A stretch of DNA of 64,000 nt from JAGAJR01 sp048463395 (GCA_048463395.1 DBFWPL010000008.1:62001-126000); one strand, 5' to 3'. Numbered from the stretch's first letter, positions 1 through 9,376 are shown. Made by a program: numbers and translations. The notes: generated by a model not told the origin, from the letters alone.

Positions 1-1
1 A

Positions 2-280
2 AAATTTGAACGATTTCTTGCCATTGATTTGAAGTTTGGAGAACAGGAGTTTAATCGTTTTTTCAAACCTACGAAAATAGAAGTTAACAGGCAGGAATAT
101 TCTCGTGAATTTGAAGCTTTTTACCGCTCATATTTTTCTGTTTTGGGAAGAAAAAAAGATGTCAGAACTTTGGAAAAGATTACGTCCAAGGCGTTGAAGG
201 ATTTGAATAATCTGGAGAATGAAGGCAGAAAATCAAAATGTTCAATGTTTTGGCGGAATTTGTTTGTTCGTTCAAAATAA
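2..280 (+). CDS. 3' end of an unrecognised gene (5' end outside the window)
   Basis: The reading frame is open from the first bases of the window to the stop at 278-280, so the gene begins upstream and only about 92 C-terminal residues are visible. The visible part is basic and helix-prone (FNRFFKPTKIEVNR, LEKITSKALKDLNNLENEG), with no membrane segment and no motif I recognise. A TTG at 29 could be read as a start, but the frame continues upstream of it, so I treat the entry as a truncated gene. It lies on the same strand as the exchanger gene 64 bases downstream. Function unknown. Confidence 0.55.
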   Translation, partial: KFERFLAIDLKFGEQEFNRFFKPTKIEVNRQEYSREFEAFYRSYFSVLGRKKDVRTLEKITSKALKDLNNLENEGRKSKCSMFWRNLFVRSK

Positions 281-344
281 TCCTGTTGTGTTATGTTTCA
301 TTCCAGTGTATAAAATTTTCAGGCTGACTTTTTAAGGATGAAAA

Positions 345-1307
345 ATGTTTTCGGCATCTTTGTTGATTTTGTTTGGTTTTGTTTTGCTGATGGGGGGAGC
401 GGAATATGCCGTCAGAGGAGCGGTGGCTATTGCCAATAAGCTTAAAATTCCGGCTTTGATTGTCGGGTTGACAATCGTGGCGTTCGGGACTTCCGCTCCG
501 GAGTTCGTTGTCAGTTTGAGGGCCGCCTTACAAGAATCCGAAGGGCTTACCATCGGGAATATCGTCGGTTCTAATATCGCCAATATTTTGCTTATTTTGG
601 GAGCTGCGGCGGTTATTTATCCGGTGTCGTGCGTTCGACATGTTTTTTTGCGGGATTATGCTTTTTTGTTCTTGGTAACCGGCATTTTCACGCTTTTTGC
701 GATGACCGGAAAATTTGTGCGATGGCAGGGAATTTTGATGTTGTCGCTGCTTTTTTTGTTTGTTGTTTACAATTACTTTACATCAAAAGTCAGTATTGGT
801 CAGGAAGACGAAAATATCAGCCCGTTGGCAGAAAAAAGCTGGTTGTTGGTTATTTTTGTTTCAATTTCCGGGTTGGCGGCGATTGTTTGGGGTTCTGATC
901 TGCTGGTTGACGGGGCTGTTTCTTTAGCCCGAATGCTTGGAGTTTCAGAAGAGGTTATCGGTTTGACGATTATTGCTTTCGGAACATCGCTTCCGGAGTT
1001 GGCGACTTCCTGTATGGCGGCGTTTCGTCAGCAGACGGATGTGGCTTTAGGAAATGTCATCGGTTCCAATATTTGGAATATTGTTTTTATCATGGGGGCA
1101 GTGTGTACGGTTACGGATGTTGAAGTTCCGGCACAGTTTTTGCTCTATGATATCTGGATTATGGTTTTGGCGACGGTTCTTTTGTTGCCGCTTATGTACA
1201 GTGATAATAAATTAAGCCGTATCGAGGGGTTTGTTTTTGTTCTTTTGTACTTATGTTATATCATCTCGTTAGGTTTGTTTTCTAAAGGAATGATTTCTCT
1301 TGGTTAA
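345..1307 (+). CDS. yrbG: CaCA-family Ca2+/Na+ (cation/proton) exchanger, YrbG-like
   Basis: An inner-membrane antiporter of the calcium/cation antiporter superfamily, 320 residues with about ten hydrophobic segments. The two inverted alpha repeats are clear: AFGTSAPEFVVSL followed by GNIVGSNIANILLILG near residues 46-85, and AFGTSLPELATS followed by GNVIGSNIWNIVF near residues 205-245. The Glu of each GTS.PE motif is the ion-binding residue known for the family. The length matches bacterial YrbG-type exchangers. The ATG at 345 follows AAGGATG. The stop overlaps possible upstream starts of uvrC, so the two may be co-transcribed. Whether Ca2+ or another ion is carried cannot be told from sequence. 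Confidence 0.9.
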   Translation: MFSASLLILFGFVLLMGGAEYAVRGAVAIANKLKIPALIVGLTIVAFGTSAPEFVVSLRAALQESEGLTIGNIVGSNIANILLILGAAAVIYPVSCVRHVFLRDYAFLFLVTGIFTLFAMTGKFVRWQGILMLSLLFLFVVYNYFTSKVSIGQEDENISPLAEKSWLLVIFVSISGLAAIVWGSDLLVDGAVSLARMLGVSEEVIGLTIIAFGTSLPELATSCMAAFRQQTDVALGNVIGSNIWNIVFIMGAVCTVTDVEVPAQFLLYDIWIMVLATVLLLPLMYSDNKLSRIEGFVFVLLYLCYIISLGLFSKGMISLG

Positions 1308-1335
1308 TATCAGGCAAGGTTTAGACGTTTTATTG

Positions 1336-3105
1336 ATGAACATCAAAATTGCTCCGGAAAAACCCGGCGTATATCGGATGTTAGGCGAAAACGACAAGGT
1401 TCTTTATGTCGGGAAAGCCAAAAACATCAAAAAACGAATTGTCGCTTATTCGCACCTCAATAAGCTGCCGCTGCGTTTGCAGAGAATGGTTTCGGAAATC
1501 CGCCGAATGGAGTTTATCATTGTTGAAAACGAAGCCAAGGCTTTGCTGCTTGAAAACGAGTTGATTAAAGAGCTGGAGCCAAAGTACAATATTCTCCTGA
1601 AAGATGATAAGACTTTTCCGCATTTGGTTATTGATGTGGAGGCGGAATTTCCGTCTTTGCGGAAGTATCGGGGAAAGCGAAACGACAGGAGCAAATATTT
1701 CGGTCCGTTTGCGAGCGTGAGTGCGGTTAATAATGTTTTGGACGTGGTGCAGAAGGCTTTTTTGCTGCGGTCTTGCCGCGACGGGGTTTTTAATAATCGG
1801 CAAAGACCTTGTTTGATGTATCAGATTAAGCGTTGTTCAGCCCCCTGTGTGGGAAAAATTTCGCAAGAGGATTATCGGCGTTTGGTTAGGGAAGCCATAG
1901 ATTTTCTGGAAGGAAAAAACACCAGTATTCAGGAGGAATTGTCCCGCCGGATGTATGAAGCCAGCGAAAATACCGATTATGAACAAGCCATGATTTATCG
2001 GGACAGAATTAGGGCATTGACCAATGTTCAAAACAGCAATTCCGTAGAATATGCCGATATTAAGTCCTGTGATATTGTTGCATTGGCTCGTAAAAACGAT
2101 TTGGTTTGTATTCAGGTGTTTTTTATCCGTTCCGGACAAAACTGCGGTAATGTTCCTTATTTTCCCAAACAGACGGCCGACGCCGAAGACAAAGAAATTT
2201 TGGAGGCTTTTCTGAGCAGTTTCTATACGGTGAATGTTCCTCCGAAAGAAATTGTGATTTCCGAGCCGGTGGATAATAAAGAGTTTTTGGAAGAGGCTTT
2301 GAAAACCCGTATCAACACTTATCAAAAAGGGAATAAGGCAAAATTGGTGCGGAATGTTTTGGAGAATGCCCAAGCGTCCATTGACCGGAAAATTGCCCAG
2401 GAGGCTTCGGTTAAAAGCAACTTGGAAGAGTTTGCCAGAATTTTTGATCTTCCCAGACTTCCGGAGAGAATCGAAATTTATGATAACTCTCATATTCAGG
2501 GCAGCTATGCGGTGGGAGCGGTGGTGGTGGCGACTCCGGAAGGTTTTGACAAGAAGTCATACCGGAAGTTTGACATTAAAAACCCGGATATTACCAATGA
2601 TGATTTTGCGATGATGAAAGAGGTTCTGACCCGACGGTTTAACCGTATGAGCGAAGAAAACCGTCCGGATGTTATTTTGCTGGACGGCGGTTTAGGGCAG
2701 CTCCATTCCGTTCATGAGGCATTGAAGGAATTTGACTTGTCGGGAATCGCAATTATTGCCATTTCCAAAGGTCCGGACAGAAACGCCGGAAAAGAGTTTT
2801 ACCATATGGTTGGGAGAGAAAGTTTTGCTCTTCCGTTCCAATCTCCGATAGCCTTTTATTTGCAAAATCTGCGGGATGAGGCTCACCGTTTTGCAATCGG
2901 CACCCACCGGCAAAAACGGGCGAAATCCGTTTATAAATCGCGGTTGGATGATATTGACGGAATCGGAGCAAAAAGAAAACGCGATTTGCTTAATTATTTC
3001 GGTTCCGTTGAGGAAATTTCGCAGGCATCGCTCAAAGATATTGAAAAAGTAAGCGGAATTAATAAAAAAACGGCGGAAAAGATATATAACTACTTCCACA
3101 AATAA
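1336..3105 (+). CDS. uvrC: UvrABC excinuclease subunit C
   Basis: Nucleotide-excision repair endonuclease that makes both incisions around a lesion marked by UvrB. The N-terminal GIY-YIG nuclease is visible (PGVYRML, VLYVGKAKN). The UVR motif for UvrB contact (NTDYEQAMIYRDRI) is near residue 205. The RNase H-like half carries YDNSHIQG and DGGLGQL. Tandem helix-hairpin-helix motifs end the protein (IDGIGAKRKRDLL, VSGINKKTAEKIY). About 589 residues from the ATG at 1336. A TTG at 1300, overlapping the exchanger's end by 8 nt and preceded by AAAGGA, would add 12 residues and cannot be excluded. pgsA follows, an order common in alphaproteobacteria. Confidence 0.95.
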   Translation: MNIKIAPEKPGVYRMLGENDKVLYVGKAKNIKKRIVAYSHLNKLPLRLQRMVSEIRRMEFIIVENEAKALLLENELIKELEPKYNILLKDDKTFPHLVIDVEAEFPSLRKYRGKRNDRSKYFGPFASVSAVNNVLDVVQKAFLLRSCRDGVFNNRQRPCLMYQIKRCSAPCVGKISQEDYRRLVREAIDFLEGKNTSIQEELSRRMYEASENTDYEQAMIYRDRIRALTNVQNSNSVEYADIKSCDIVALARKNDLVCIQVFFIRSGQNCGNVPYFPKQTADAEDKEILEAFLSSFYTVNVPPKEIVISEPVDNKEFLEEALKTRINTYQKGNKAKLVRNVLENAQASIDRKIAQEASVKSNLEEFARIFDLPRLPERIEIYDNSHIQGSYAVGAVVVATPEGFDKKSYRKFDIKNPDITNDDFAMMKEVLTRRFNRMSEENRPDVILLDGGLGQLHSVHEALKEFDLSGIAIIAISKGPDRNAGKEFYHMVGRESFALPFQSPIAFYLQNLRDEAHRFAIGTHRQKRAKSVYKSRLDDIDGIGAKRKRDLLNYFGSVEEISQASLKDIEKVSGINKKTAEKIYNYFHK

Positions 3106-3162
3106 AAAAACTATCTTAAGATGTGAGAAATTAAATTAATTAACCTGTAAAGGAATTATCCC

Positions 3163-3852
3163 GTGTATAGTTTACCGAACCTTTTAACCATTTCAAGAAT
3201 TGTTGTTATTCCTGTTATCTTCCTCTCAATGTATATTCACTCGGCCTTTTGGGCTATGTTGGCTGCGGTGTTGTTTATCGTGGCCGCCATTACGGATTAT
3301 TTTGACGGGTATTTTGCCAGAGCCAGAAATGAAACGTCTGCTTTCGGGCGTTTATTGGATCCGATTGCCGATAAGCTTTTGGTGTCTGCCGCTTTGGTGG
3401 TTATTTTGGTAAACAACATGGTTTCTCCGATCAGCTATATTCCGGTTGTGGTTATTTTATGCCGTGAAATTCTGGTCTCGGGCTTAAGAGAGTTCTTGGC
3501 AGAAGTCCGTGTCGGTATGCCGGTTACCCGTTTGGCAAAATGGAAAACAGCTTTTCAGATGACGGCTTTGTCAATGATTTTGGTCGGTTATTGTTTTCAT
3601 ACTTTGGGCGTTATTTTGCTTTGGGTTGCCGGTGTGTTGACTTTTATTACCGGATATCAGTATTTCCAGAAAAGTCTTGATTATATCAGAAGTACCGAAA
3701 AAACAGCCAAGAAAACTGTTGTCGCAGAGAAAAAGGCTGTTGTGAAAAGTGTTGAGAAAAAAACTCCGGCAAAAAAAACAGCTGTAAAGAAAAATACGGT
3801 TGCAAAAGCAAAAAAAGCAGCTAAAAAGACTGTCAAAAAAACGGCTAAATAA
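3163..3852 (+). CDS. pgsA: CDP-diacylglycerol--glycerol-3-phosphate 3-phosphatidyltransferase with Lys-rich tail
   Basis: Makes phosphatidylglycerol phosphate from CDP-diacylglycerol and glycerol-3-phosphate in the inner membrane. The CDP-alcohol phosphatidyltransferase signature DG-x2-AR-x8-G-x3-D-x3-D is intact around residues 45-70 (DYFDGYFARAR, FGRLLDPIADK), and several membrane helices surround it. The GTG start at 3163 follows AAGGAATT. The core ends near residue 176. The last ~53 residues are an unusual Lys/Ala/Val tail (KKTPAKKTAVKK, AKKAAKKTVKKTAK) resembling bacterial histone H1-like proteins. The next gene starts 12 nt downstream. Confidence 0.93.
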   Translation: MYSLPNLLTISRIVVIPVIFLSMYIHSAFWAMLAAVLFIVAAITDYFDGYFARARNETSAFGRLLDPIADKLLVSAALVVILVNNMVSPISYIPVVVILCREILVSGLREFLAEVRVGMPVTRLAKWKTAFQMTALSMILVGYCFHTLGVILLWVAGVLTFITGYQYFQKSLDYIRSTEKTAKKTVVAEKKAVVKSVEKKTPAKKTAVKKNTVAKAKKAAKKTVKKTAK

Positions 3853-3864
3853 GGCTGGTTTTGA

Positions 3865-4566
3865 ATGAACAGCGATAAATTTCATATTCTGGTCGTGGAT
3901 GACGATACCCGCCTGCGTTCTTTGTTGCAGAGGTTTTTAAGAGAAAGCGGTTTTTATGTCTCTTCGGCAAAAAATGCTGCCGATGCCAGAATGATGTTGG
4001 AAAATTATCGTTTCGATTTATTAATCTTAGATATTATGATGCCGGAAGAGAGCGGTTTGGAATTTTTGCAGAAATTTCGGACGGAGAGCAATCTTCCGGT
4101 TATTCTGTTAACGGCGATGGGGGAAACAGCGGACAGAATTGCCGGATTAGAAACCGGAGCGGATGATTATCTGCCGAAGCCGTTTGAACCTAAAGAACTT
4201 GTTTTGAGAATTAAGAATATTTTTAAGCGGACGCCGCTTGAGAAAAGTGCCGAGCAGGAGCAGTTTGATTTGGGATTGTGTCTGTATGATATCGTTAAAA
4301 AAGAACTGACGACCAAACAAGGGGGAATTATTCATATTACTCCTGTGGAACAATCGTTGTTGGGGGTATTGTGTCAAAAGGCGGGACAGGTGTTTTCCCG
4401 TGAAAAGTTGGCGGAAATTCTCGGTGCGGGGCAAAGTCCGCGTTCAATAGACGTCCAAATTACCAGGCTGCGTAAAAAAATTGAAAAAGATTCAAAAAAT
4501 CCGCGTTATCTGCAAACGATACGCGGCAAGGGATATATGCTGCTGCCGGAAAATCGGTTGCAGTGA
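3865..4566 (+). CDS. OmpR/PhoB-family response regulator
   Basis: Cytoplasmic transcription regulator of 233 residues. The N-terminal receiver has the acidic pair VVDDD (residues 10-14), phospho-acceptor Asp56 in LLILDIMMPEE, the switch Thr (LLTAMGE) and Lys in LPKPFEP. The C-terminal winged helix contains LLGVLCQKAGQVFSREKL and the wing sequence IRGKGYML. The kinase gene follows 24 nt later, so this is a classic two-component operon, resembling OmpR-EnvZ. The regulon is unknown. The start at 3865 is close behind pgsA, and coupled transcription is plausible. Confidence 0.93.
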   Translation: MNSDKFHILVVDDDTRLRSLLQRFLRESGFYVSSAKNAADARMMLENYRFDLLILDIMMPEESGLEFLQKFRTESNLPVILLTAMGETADRIAGLETGADDYLPKPFEPKELVLRIKNIFKRTPLEKSAEQEQFDLGLCLYDIVKKELTTKQGGIIHITPVEQSLLGVLCQKAGQVFSREKLAEILGAGQSPRSIDVQITRLRKKIEKDSKNPRYLQTIRGKGYMLLPENRLQ

Positions 4567-4590
4567 AGATAACAAGTCAAGGAGAAAGCC

Positions 4591-5949
4591 ATGCGTTTAA
4601 AATTTCCCGAAAAAATAGATAATACCTTAAGGTATTTAAAACTTAAGCTGTTGCCGAAAACGTTGTTTTTCAGAACGATGCTTTTGATTTTTATTCCGTT
4701 GATTGTGGTTCAGGTTGTTTCCATCGTTGCTTTTTTTGACGGAAGCTGGGGACGTGTCGGACGCCGGTTATCGACGAATCTGACTTCGGAAATGTCTTTT
4801 GTTATGCAGTTGGCGGAGAAAAATCCAGCAGATTTTAAATATGTTCAGTCTTTGGCTTCTAAAACTTTTGACTTGGATGTGAATTATTACGGCAATGATG
4901 AGAAACATATGGTTATGAATAAAGTAAGCCGTACCAATAAAATGGTTACGGGTTTTCTGGAAGATTCTTTACGTCGGGAGTTCCCGCATGCCGTCAGCAG
5001 CATTTATCTTGGCAAGGGCGAGAAAAATATGATGGTATTTGTTGATACACAAAACGGTTTGTTTAAATTTACGACGACTTCCAAAAATATTTTCAGCACT
5101 TCTATTTTTGGTTTTGTGGCTTGGATGATAGGAACTTCGCTGTTGTTGTTCGTGGTGGCCGCTTTGTTTTTAAGAATTCAGGTTCGTTCTATTGCCGAGC
5201 TGGCTAAAGTTGCCGAAGATTTTGGTAAAGGTATTGATAACAAAGACTTTAAACCGTATGGTTCGGTTGAGGTTCGCAGAGCCGGTATCGCTTTTATCAA
5301 AATGAAGGAGAGAATACAGCGGCAAATTACGGAGCGTACTCAGATGCTGGCCGGAGTTTCGCATGACTTGCGGACGCCGTTGACGAGAATGAAACTGCAA
5401 ACAGCCATGTTACCGGACAGTCAGGATAAAGAAGACTTTTTGCAGGATATTTCCGAGATGGAAAAAATGCTTGACGGTTATTTGTCTTTTGTCAGCGGTG
5501 AAGGCGGTGAAAAATCAAGCTTTGTTGATATGAATGAGATGATTTTGAGCATTATTAATAAATTCCGGAACAAAAAAGCTCTTATCCGTTATACGACCAA
5601 TGATCAGGTCAGTGCCATTCAGGGAAGAGAACAGGCTTTGAAACGGGCCGTTACCAATGTTATTTCCAATGCTTTCCGTTATGGGAAAACCATTGCGGTA
5701 GACTTGGAAAGCAATAACAATAAATTGGAAATTACTATTGATGATGACGGTCCGGGTATTCCTGAGGATAAGAGGGAAGATGTCTTTAAGGCCTTTTACC
5801 GTATTGAGGGATCTCGCAATAAAGAAACCGGCGGTGTCGGTTTGGGGTTGTCTATCGCTAAAGATGTTATTACGTCTCACGGCGGTAAGATTGAGTTAAA
5901 CGATAGTCCGTTGGGAGGCTTGAGGGTACTCATTTCTATTCCCTTATAG
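4591..5949 (+). CDS. EnvZ-like sensor histidine kinase
   Basis: Inner-membrane sensor kinase, 452 residues, partner of the response regulator upstream. Transmembrane helix 1 is near residues 27-48, and a ~120-residue periplasmic part separates it from helix 2 (around 170-195). A HAMP-like linker follows. The phospho-acceptor is His258 in GVSHDLRTPLTR. The ATPase has the N box (AVTNVISNAFRYG), G1 box (DDDGPGIP) and G2 box (GGVGLGLSIAK). The family's usual architecture is complete. Start at 4591 after CAAGGAGAAAGCC. A strong terminator follows at about 5998. Confidence 0.93.
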   Translation: MRLKFPEKIDNTLRYLKLKLLPKTLFFRTMLLIFIPLIVVQVVSIVAFFDGSWGRVGRRLSTNLTSEMSFVMQLAEKNPADFKYVQSLASKTFDLDVNYYGNDEKHMVMNKVSRTNKMVTGFLEDSLRREFPHAVSSIYLGKGEKNMMVFVDTQNGLFKFTTTSKNIFSTSIFGFVAWMIGTSLLLFVVAALFLRIQVRSIAELAKVAEDFGKGIDNKDFKPYGSVEVRRAGIAFIKMKERIQRQITERTQMLAGVSHDLRTPLTRMKLQTAMLPDSQDKEDFLQDISEMEKMLDGYLSFVSGEGGEKSSFVDMNEMILSIINKFRNKKALIRYTTNDQVSAIQGREQALKRAVTNVISNAFRYGKTIAVDLESNNNKLEITIDDDGPGIPEDKREDVFKAFYRIEGSRNKETGGVGLGLSIAKDVITSHGGKIELNDSPLGGLRVLISIPL

Positions 5950-5997
5950 TACGGTTATCAGAAAGTATTTGTTCAATATGTTATACAAATAATTTTC

Positions 5998-6030
5998 AGG
6001 CCTGCTTGTGGATAGAGCAGGCCTTTTTGT
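5998..6030 (+). terminator. Rho-independent terminator after the two-component operon
   Basis: A 9-bp perfect stem (AGGCCTGCT at 5998-6006 with AGCAGGCCT at 6016-6024) is followed directly by a T tract. It separates the kinase gene from the next gene. Confidence 0.85.
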
Positions 6031-6095
6031 TAAAAACATTTTAAGATATATATATTAAAATCATAATAATTATTGAAATTTTAGGCAGGTGCAAA

Positions 6096-8282
6096 ATGGT
6101 TGATGAAACAGTAAACCCGCAATCTTCCGATGAAGAGTATGAGTATGAATATATTGAGTTGGCTGAGGGTGAAGAGCTTCCGGCTGATGCGGATTATGAG
6201 TATGAATATGTTGAGGTTCCTGTTGAAACTGTTTCTCCTGAAGAGGTTGTTGCCGTTTCAGAGTCCGCCGCAGTAACAGAATCGGTTTCCGCTCCGGTTG
6301 AGGCAGCTTCCGTAGTTGTTCCGGAACCTGAAGTCGTTATTGAACCGGAGGTTACGGCAGGACCTGAGGTTGTTTCGGTTGAGCCTGTTACTCCGTCTGA
6401 AAGTGTAGCCGTTTCAAATGTTGAAGAAGTTGTTTCGGAAGTACCTTCCGAAGTTCGGACTGCGGACGTTTCTGGAACTGTTTCCGAGCTTCCTCCTGTT
6501 GCTGATGTTTTTGCCGATCAAACGGAAAAAGTTTTGGAAGAAGAGGCTGTTGTTGATAATTCCGTGTCGGTCTCTGCGGAGGCAGTAAGGGAAGAAGCAT
6601 TGCCTGAAGATGATAATTCCATGTTAGAACTGTCTCAGGATGAGGAAAGTCTGAGTGAAATGCTGGTCGATGTTTCAGAAACGGGGAATGTTGTTATGCC
6701 GTCGTCAGAAGAAACAGATGTGGATTTGGAAAGTGAGTTGTTTGGTGCATCTGCTCCGGTGAATATTGACGAAGTTCCGTTTAATGGGGCTAAAGATCCG
6801 GTTGAAGCCGCTCCTGTGGTCGCTCTGGAACCTGAAGTTACTTCCGAACCGATAGTAATGTCTGAGTCTGTTTCCGCTCCGGTTGAAGCTGCTCCTGTGG
6901 TCGCTCCGGAACCTGAAGTTACTTCCGAACCGATAGTAATGTCCGAGCCTGTTTCCGCTCCGGTTGAAGCCGTTTCTGTGGTCGCTCCGGAACCTGAAGT
7001 TACTTCCGAACCGATAGTAATGTCCGAGCCTGTTTCCGCTCCGGTTGAAGCTGCTCCCGTAGTTGCTCCGGAACCTGAAGAGTTATCTATTAATGAAACT
7101 GAACTTGATGTTATTCAGGATATTTTGTCTGGGGAAGGCAATATAGAATCGGATACTCCAATTCAGGAAAATGTTCCGACGGTAGAATTTGTTCAGGGAA
7201 CAGATACAACAGTTACAGAAACAATCAATCAGGAAGATGTTCAAGTTGAAATTCCGGAGGAAACGCGAGAGGAATCGATTATTGAGACAATTTCCGCACC
7301 TGTTCCGGTAGTTGATGAAGCCGTTTTGTTTGGGAAGGAAATTCCGCAGCCTTCTGAGCCGGAAATCGTGAGTGATGATGTTTCTTTCCGATTTTTACCG
7401 TTGAGTGATGAAAAATATGTTTCATATAAAAATACGGCAAAAATGTTTGGCAGAATGTCCGGAGTTCAGACTTTTAACGGGGATGAGGCACATCAGGCTA
7501 TTCTTTTGGACGATATTAATTATCAAGGAAAAGAGTTGGAATTCTGGAGTGTGGTTATTTTTAAAACGTCTTTAATCTCTCTTCCGGAGGGCAGCTGTTC
7601 CGTTCGTCTTGAGAAAAGTTCCGAAACAATAAGATATGCCCGAGTTGTTAAAAACGGTTTTCCGGAATTGTCTGTGTTTAATGAAGAAGACTTTAATTTA
7701 GATAGAAATGATGATGAATTTGTGCAGGGAAAAAATCACTTTATCTATGCTAAACCAGGGTTGAATACGGGCATTATCATTAATGATTTTGAAAATATTT
7801 CGTTGGCGGATAAAGAAGGGATGATTGTTGAGTTCGGCGTTCCTGTTTCGGGAATGTTAGCAGGTCCGGAAAATGCAAAGCTGTATTTTGCAAATGTTCG
7901 GGAAGTGGTTGTTCCGACAGCGGCTCTTGTCCGTATGGATGAAGAAAAGCTTCAGGCTAACAACGCCAAGTGGTACAGCGGTTCGCTGAGTGATAAATAT
8001 TTTGAACTCTCTGTCAGAAGTGGTTCTTGTGAATTTGTCGGTAATGAAGAGATTAAAAGTATTCATGTTAATGTGGGAACGTCTACGTATGGTTGGAATG
8101 TTACGTTTGATAACGGTATTGTAATGAGTTTTCGCGATTTGCAAGAATTTCAGAATAAGCACGGAGCATTGCCTTCCGCGAACGGGGTTATTTCTCACGG
8201 ACAGTTGAGTTGTAAGTTTCATAATATGGAGCGTATTGTTGTTTATGAAATTCCGCAGTATTTTGCGTATGGAAGAATGTAA
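6096..8282 (+). CDS. Large acidic Pro/Glu/Val repeat protein with a folded C-terminal part
   Basis: A 728-residue protein I do not recognise. The first ~420 residues are acidic, low-complexity and probably disordered. They start with Glu/Tyr-rich repeats (EYEYEYIEL, DYEYEYVEVP) and continue with Pro-Val-Glu sequence. Three consecutive 81-nt (27-residue) units at 6798-7040 plus a partial fourth read PVEAAPVVAPEPEV then TSEPIVMSEPVSA, almost identical to one another. From about residue 425 the composition becomes that of a globular domain (FRFLPLSDEKYVSYKNTAKMF onward) without known motifs. There is no signal peptide or membrane helix, so it is probably cytoplasmic. It could be a scaffold or polar-localisation protein, but that is a guess. 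It is flanked by terminators and so stands as a single gene. Confidence 0.8.
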   Translation: MVDETVNPQSSDEEYEYEYIELAEGEELPADADYEYEYVEVPVETVSPEEVVAVSESAAVTESVSAPVEAASVVVPEPEVVIEPEVTAGPEVVSVEPVTPSESVAVSNVEEVVSEVPSEVRTADVSGTVSELPPVADVFADQTEKVLEEEAVVDNSVSVSAEAVREEALPEDDNSMLELSQDEESLSEMLVDVSETGNVVMPSSEETDVDLESELFGASAPVNIDEVPFNGAKDPVEAAPVVALEPEVTSEPIVMSESVSAPVEAAPVVAPEPEVTSEPIVMSEPVSAPVEAVSVVAPEPEVTSEPIVMSEPVSAPVEAAPVVAPEPEELSINETELDVIQDILSGEGNIESDTPIQENVPTVEFVQGTDTTVTETINQEDVQVEIPEETREESIIETISAPVPVVDEAVLFGKEIPQPSEPEIVSDDVSFRFLPLSDEKYVSYKNTAKMFGRMSGVQTFNGDEAHQAILLDDINYQGKELEFWSVVIFKTSLISLPEGSCSVRLEKSSETIRYARVVKNGFPELSVFNEEDFNLDRNDDEFVQGKNHFIYAKPGLNTGIIINDFENISLADKEGMIVEFGVPVSGMLAGPENAKLYFANVREVVVPTAALVRMDEEKLQANNAKWYSGSLSDKYFELSVRSGSCEFVGNEEIKSIHVNVGTSTYGWNVTFDNGIVMSFRDLQEFQNKHGALPSANGVISHGQLSCKFHNMERIVVYEIPQYFAYGRM
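6798..7079 (+). repeat. Tandem 81-bp in-frame repeats within the acidic protein gene
   Basis: Units start at 6798, 6879, 6960 and 7041; the last is partial. Neighbouring units differ by only a few bases, which suggests recent unit duplication and possible length variation between strains. Confidence 0.9.
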
Positions 8283-8294
8283 ATAACCTCGGAT

Positions 8295-8338
8295 AAAAAA
8301 CAAGGCGTTTCCCTGTAACGGGAAATGCCTTGTTTTTG
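8295..8338. terminator. Bidirectional terminator between convergent genes
   Basis: A 14-bp stem with one G-T wobble (8300-8313 with 8320-8333), preceded by an A run and followed by a T run. It can serve the acidic-repeat gene and the lipoprotein gene facing it. Confidence 0.85.
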
Positions 8339-8365
8339 TGTTCTTGATGTTAAGCTCTGATTTTA

Positions 8366-9211
8366 TTATTTTTTTATCGGGAATATTTGGACATCGGTGT
8401 TTATTGTTTCGGTGATTTCCTCCACTTTTTGCGGGAGATTTTCATCCAGGTACTGCTGTGCATTGCTTAAAGCTTTAGGCATCGATTTAGCCTTCAGTAC
8501 CGGGCTGAGAGGGTATGCGTCTTTAGGAAAACGCAGCATCATGTATCCGGTACCGCCGCCAAAGGCCGGACCGGAAAGGCCGATGGAATAATAGCCCCCG
8601 ATGTAACCATAGTCCAAATCAATATAATCAATGGCAAACAGAGTTTTAACACTGGTTTGACCGATTGTGGTCATCTTACAGGTGTAGCCGCCGTCTTCCA
8701 TGATGATGTTATTTACGTCTTTGACATATACCAAAGCATTGGACGGAAAACATTCGGGAGACTGTCCGTTGTAAGTCAGGTTATAATTTAAAATGATGTT
8801 CAGCGTATTGTTTCTTTTGACATTAACATCGGTTATTTTTGCGGAATCAATATAAGCATAAGCCGGAGTGATGCCGACTTTTACCGGCATGGTAATGAAG
8901 TTTTCCAGACAAGCGTGAGTATAGGCGTCTGCTTCGCAAACGAGAAGTTTTTGGTGGTTGTTGTTATTAAGCAGTTGGAGCAGGCTGTTGTAGATGTATT
9001 CCCTGCTCATGGAAAGTTTGGCCGGAGCACATTGTTTGGAACGACATACGACAACGGAACTCGGCATTTTGACCGGAGCCTGAGTATAAGCTTTATCGGA
9101 TGCGAAAGGGTGGCGAATAATGTCTCCGAAGCTGCGGTTCTGCCAGCTGCAGCCGGCAATTGCCAAAAACAGGAGTCCGTAAATCAGAGATTTATTGGTT
9201 TTATCAGACAC
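8366..9211 (-). CDS. Putative lipoprotein of unknown function
   Basis: 281 residues. The N-terminus is a lipoprotein signal peptide with lipobox AIAGC, so Cys21 would be the lipidated first residue. The mature part contains several cysteines (VVCRSKQCAPAK, LLVCEADAYTHACLEN) and a Gly-rich stretch (GYIGGYYSIGLSGPAFGGGTGYMMLRF). I recognise no catalytic motif or family. It would sit in the outer or inner membrane facing the periplasm. It is a monocistron with a terminator shared with the convergent repeat-protein gene. Confidence 0.8.
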   Translation of the reverse strand: MSDKTNKSLIYGLLFLAIAGCSWQNRSFGDIIRHPFASDKAYTQAPVKMPSSVVVCRSKQCAPAKLSMSREYIYNSLLQLLNNNNHQKLLVCEADAYTHACLENFITMPVKVGITPAYAYIDSAKITDVNVKRNNTLNIILNYNLTYNGQSPECFPSNALVYVKDVNNIIMEDGGYTCKMTTIGQTSVKTLFAIDYIDLDYGYIGGYYSIGLSGPAFGGGTGYMMLRFPKDAYPLSPVLKAKSMPKALSNAQQYLDENLPQKVEEITETINTDVQIFPIKK

Positions 9212-9376
9212 GGTATTTTAAAACCTCTATTTGCAAATAAGTTTAAACTTCTCTTATCATAAGTCAAAGTTTATTAAACAACAAAGTTTTTTTTCAGGTT
9301 ATTCAGCGTATTTTTAGAGAAAATCGGCACTTTTTTACCATATCTTCAAACTCATAAGGTTTAATCAAAGCAGTTT

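Noticed and set aside
6798..7079. Possible CRISPR-like array
   Set aside because: The 81-bp units are directly contiguous, in frame and without spacers, so they are protein-coding repeats.
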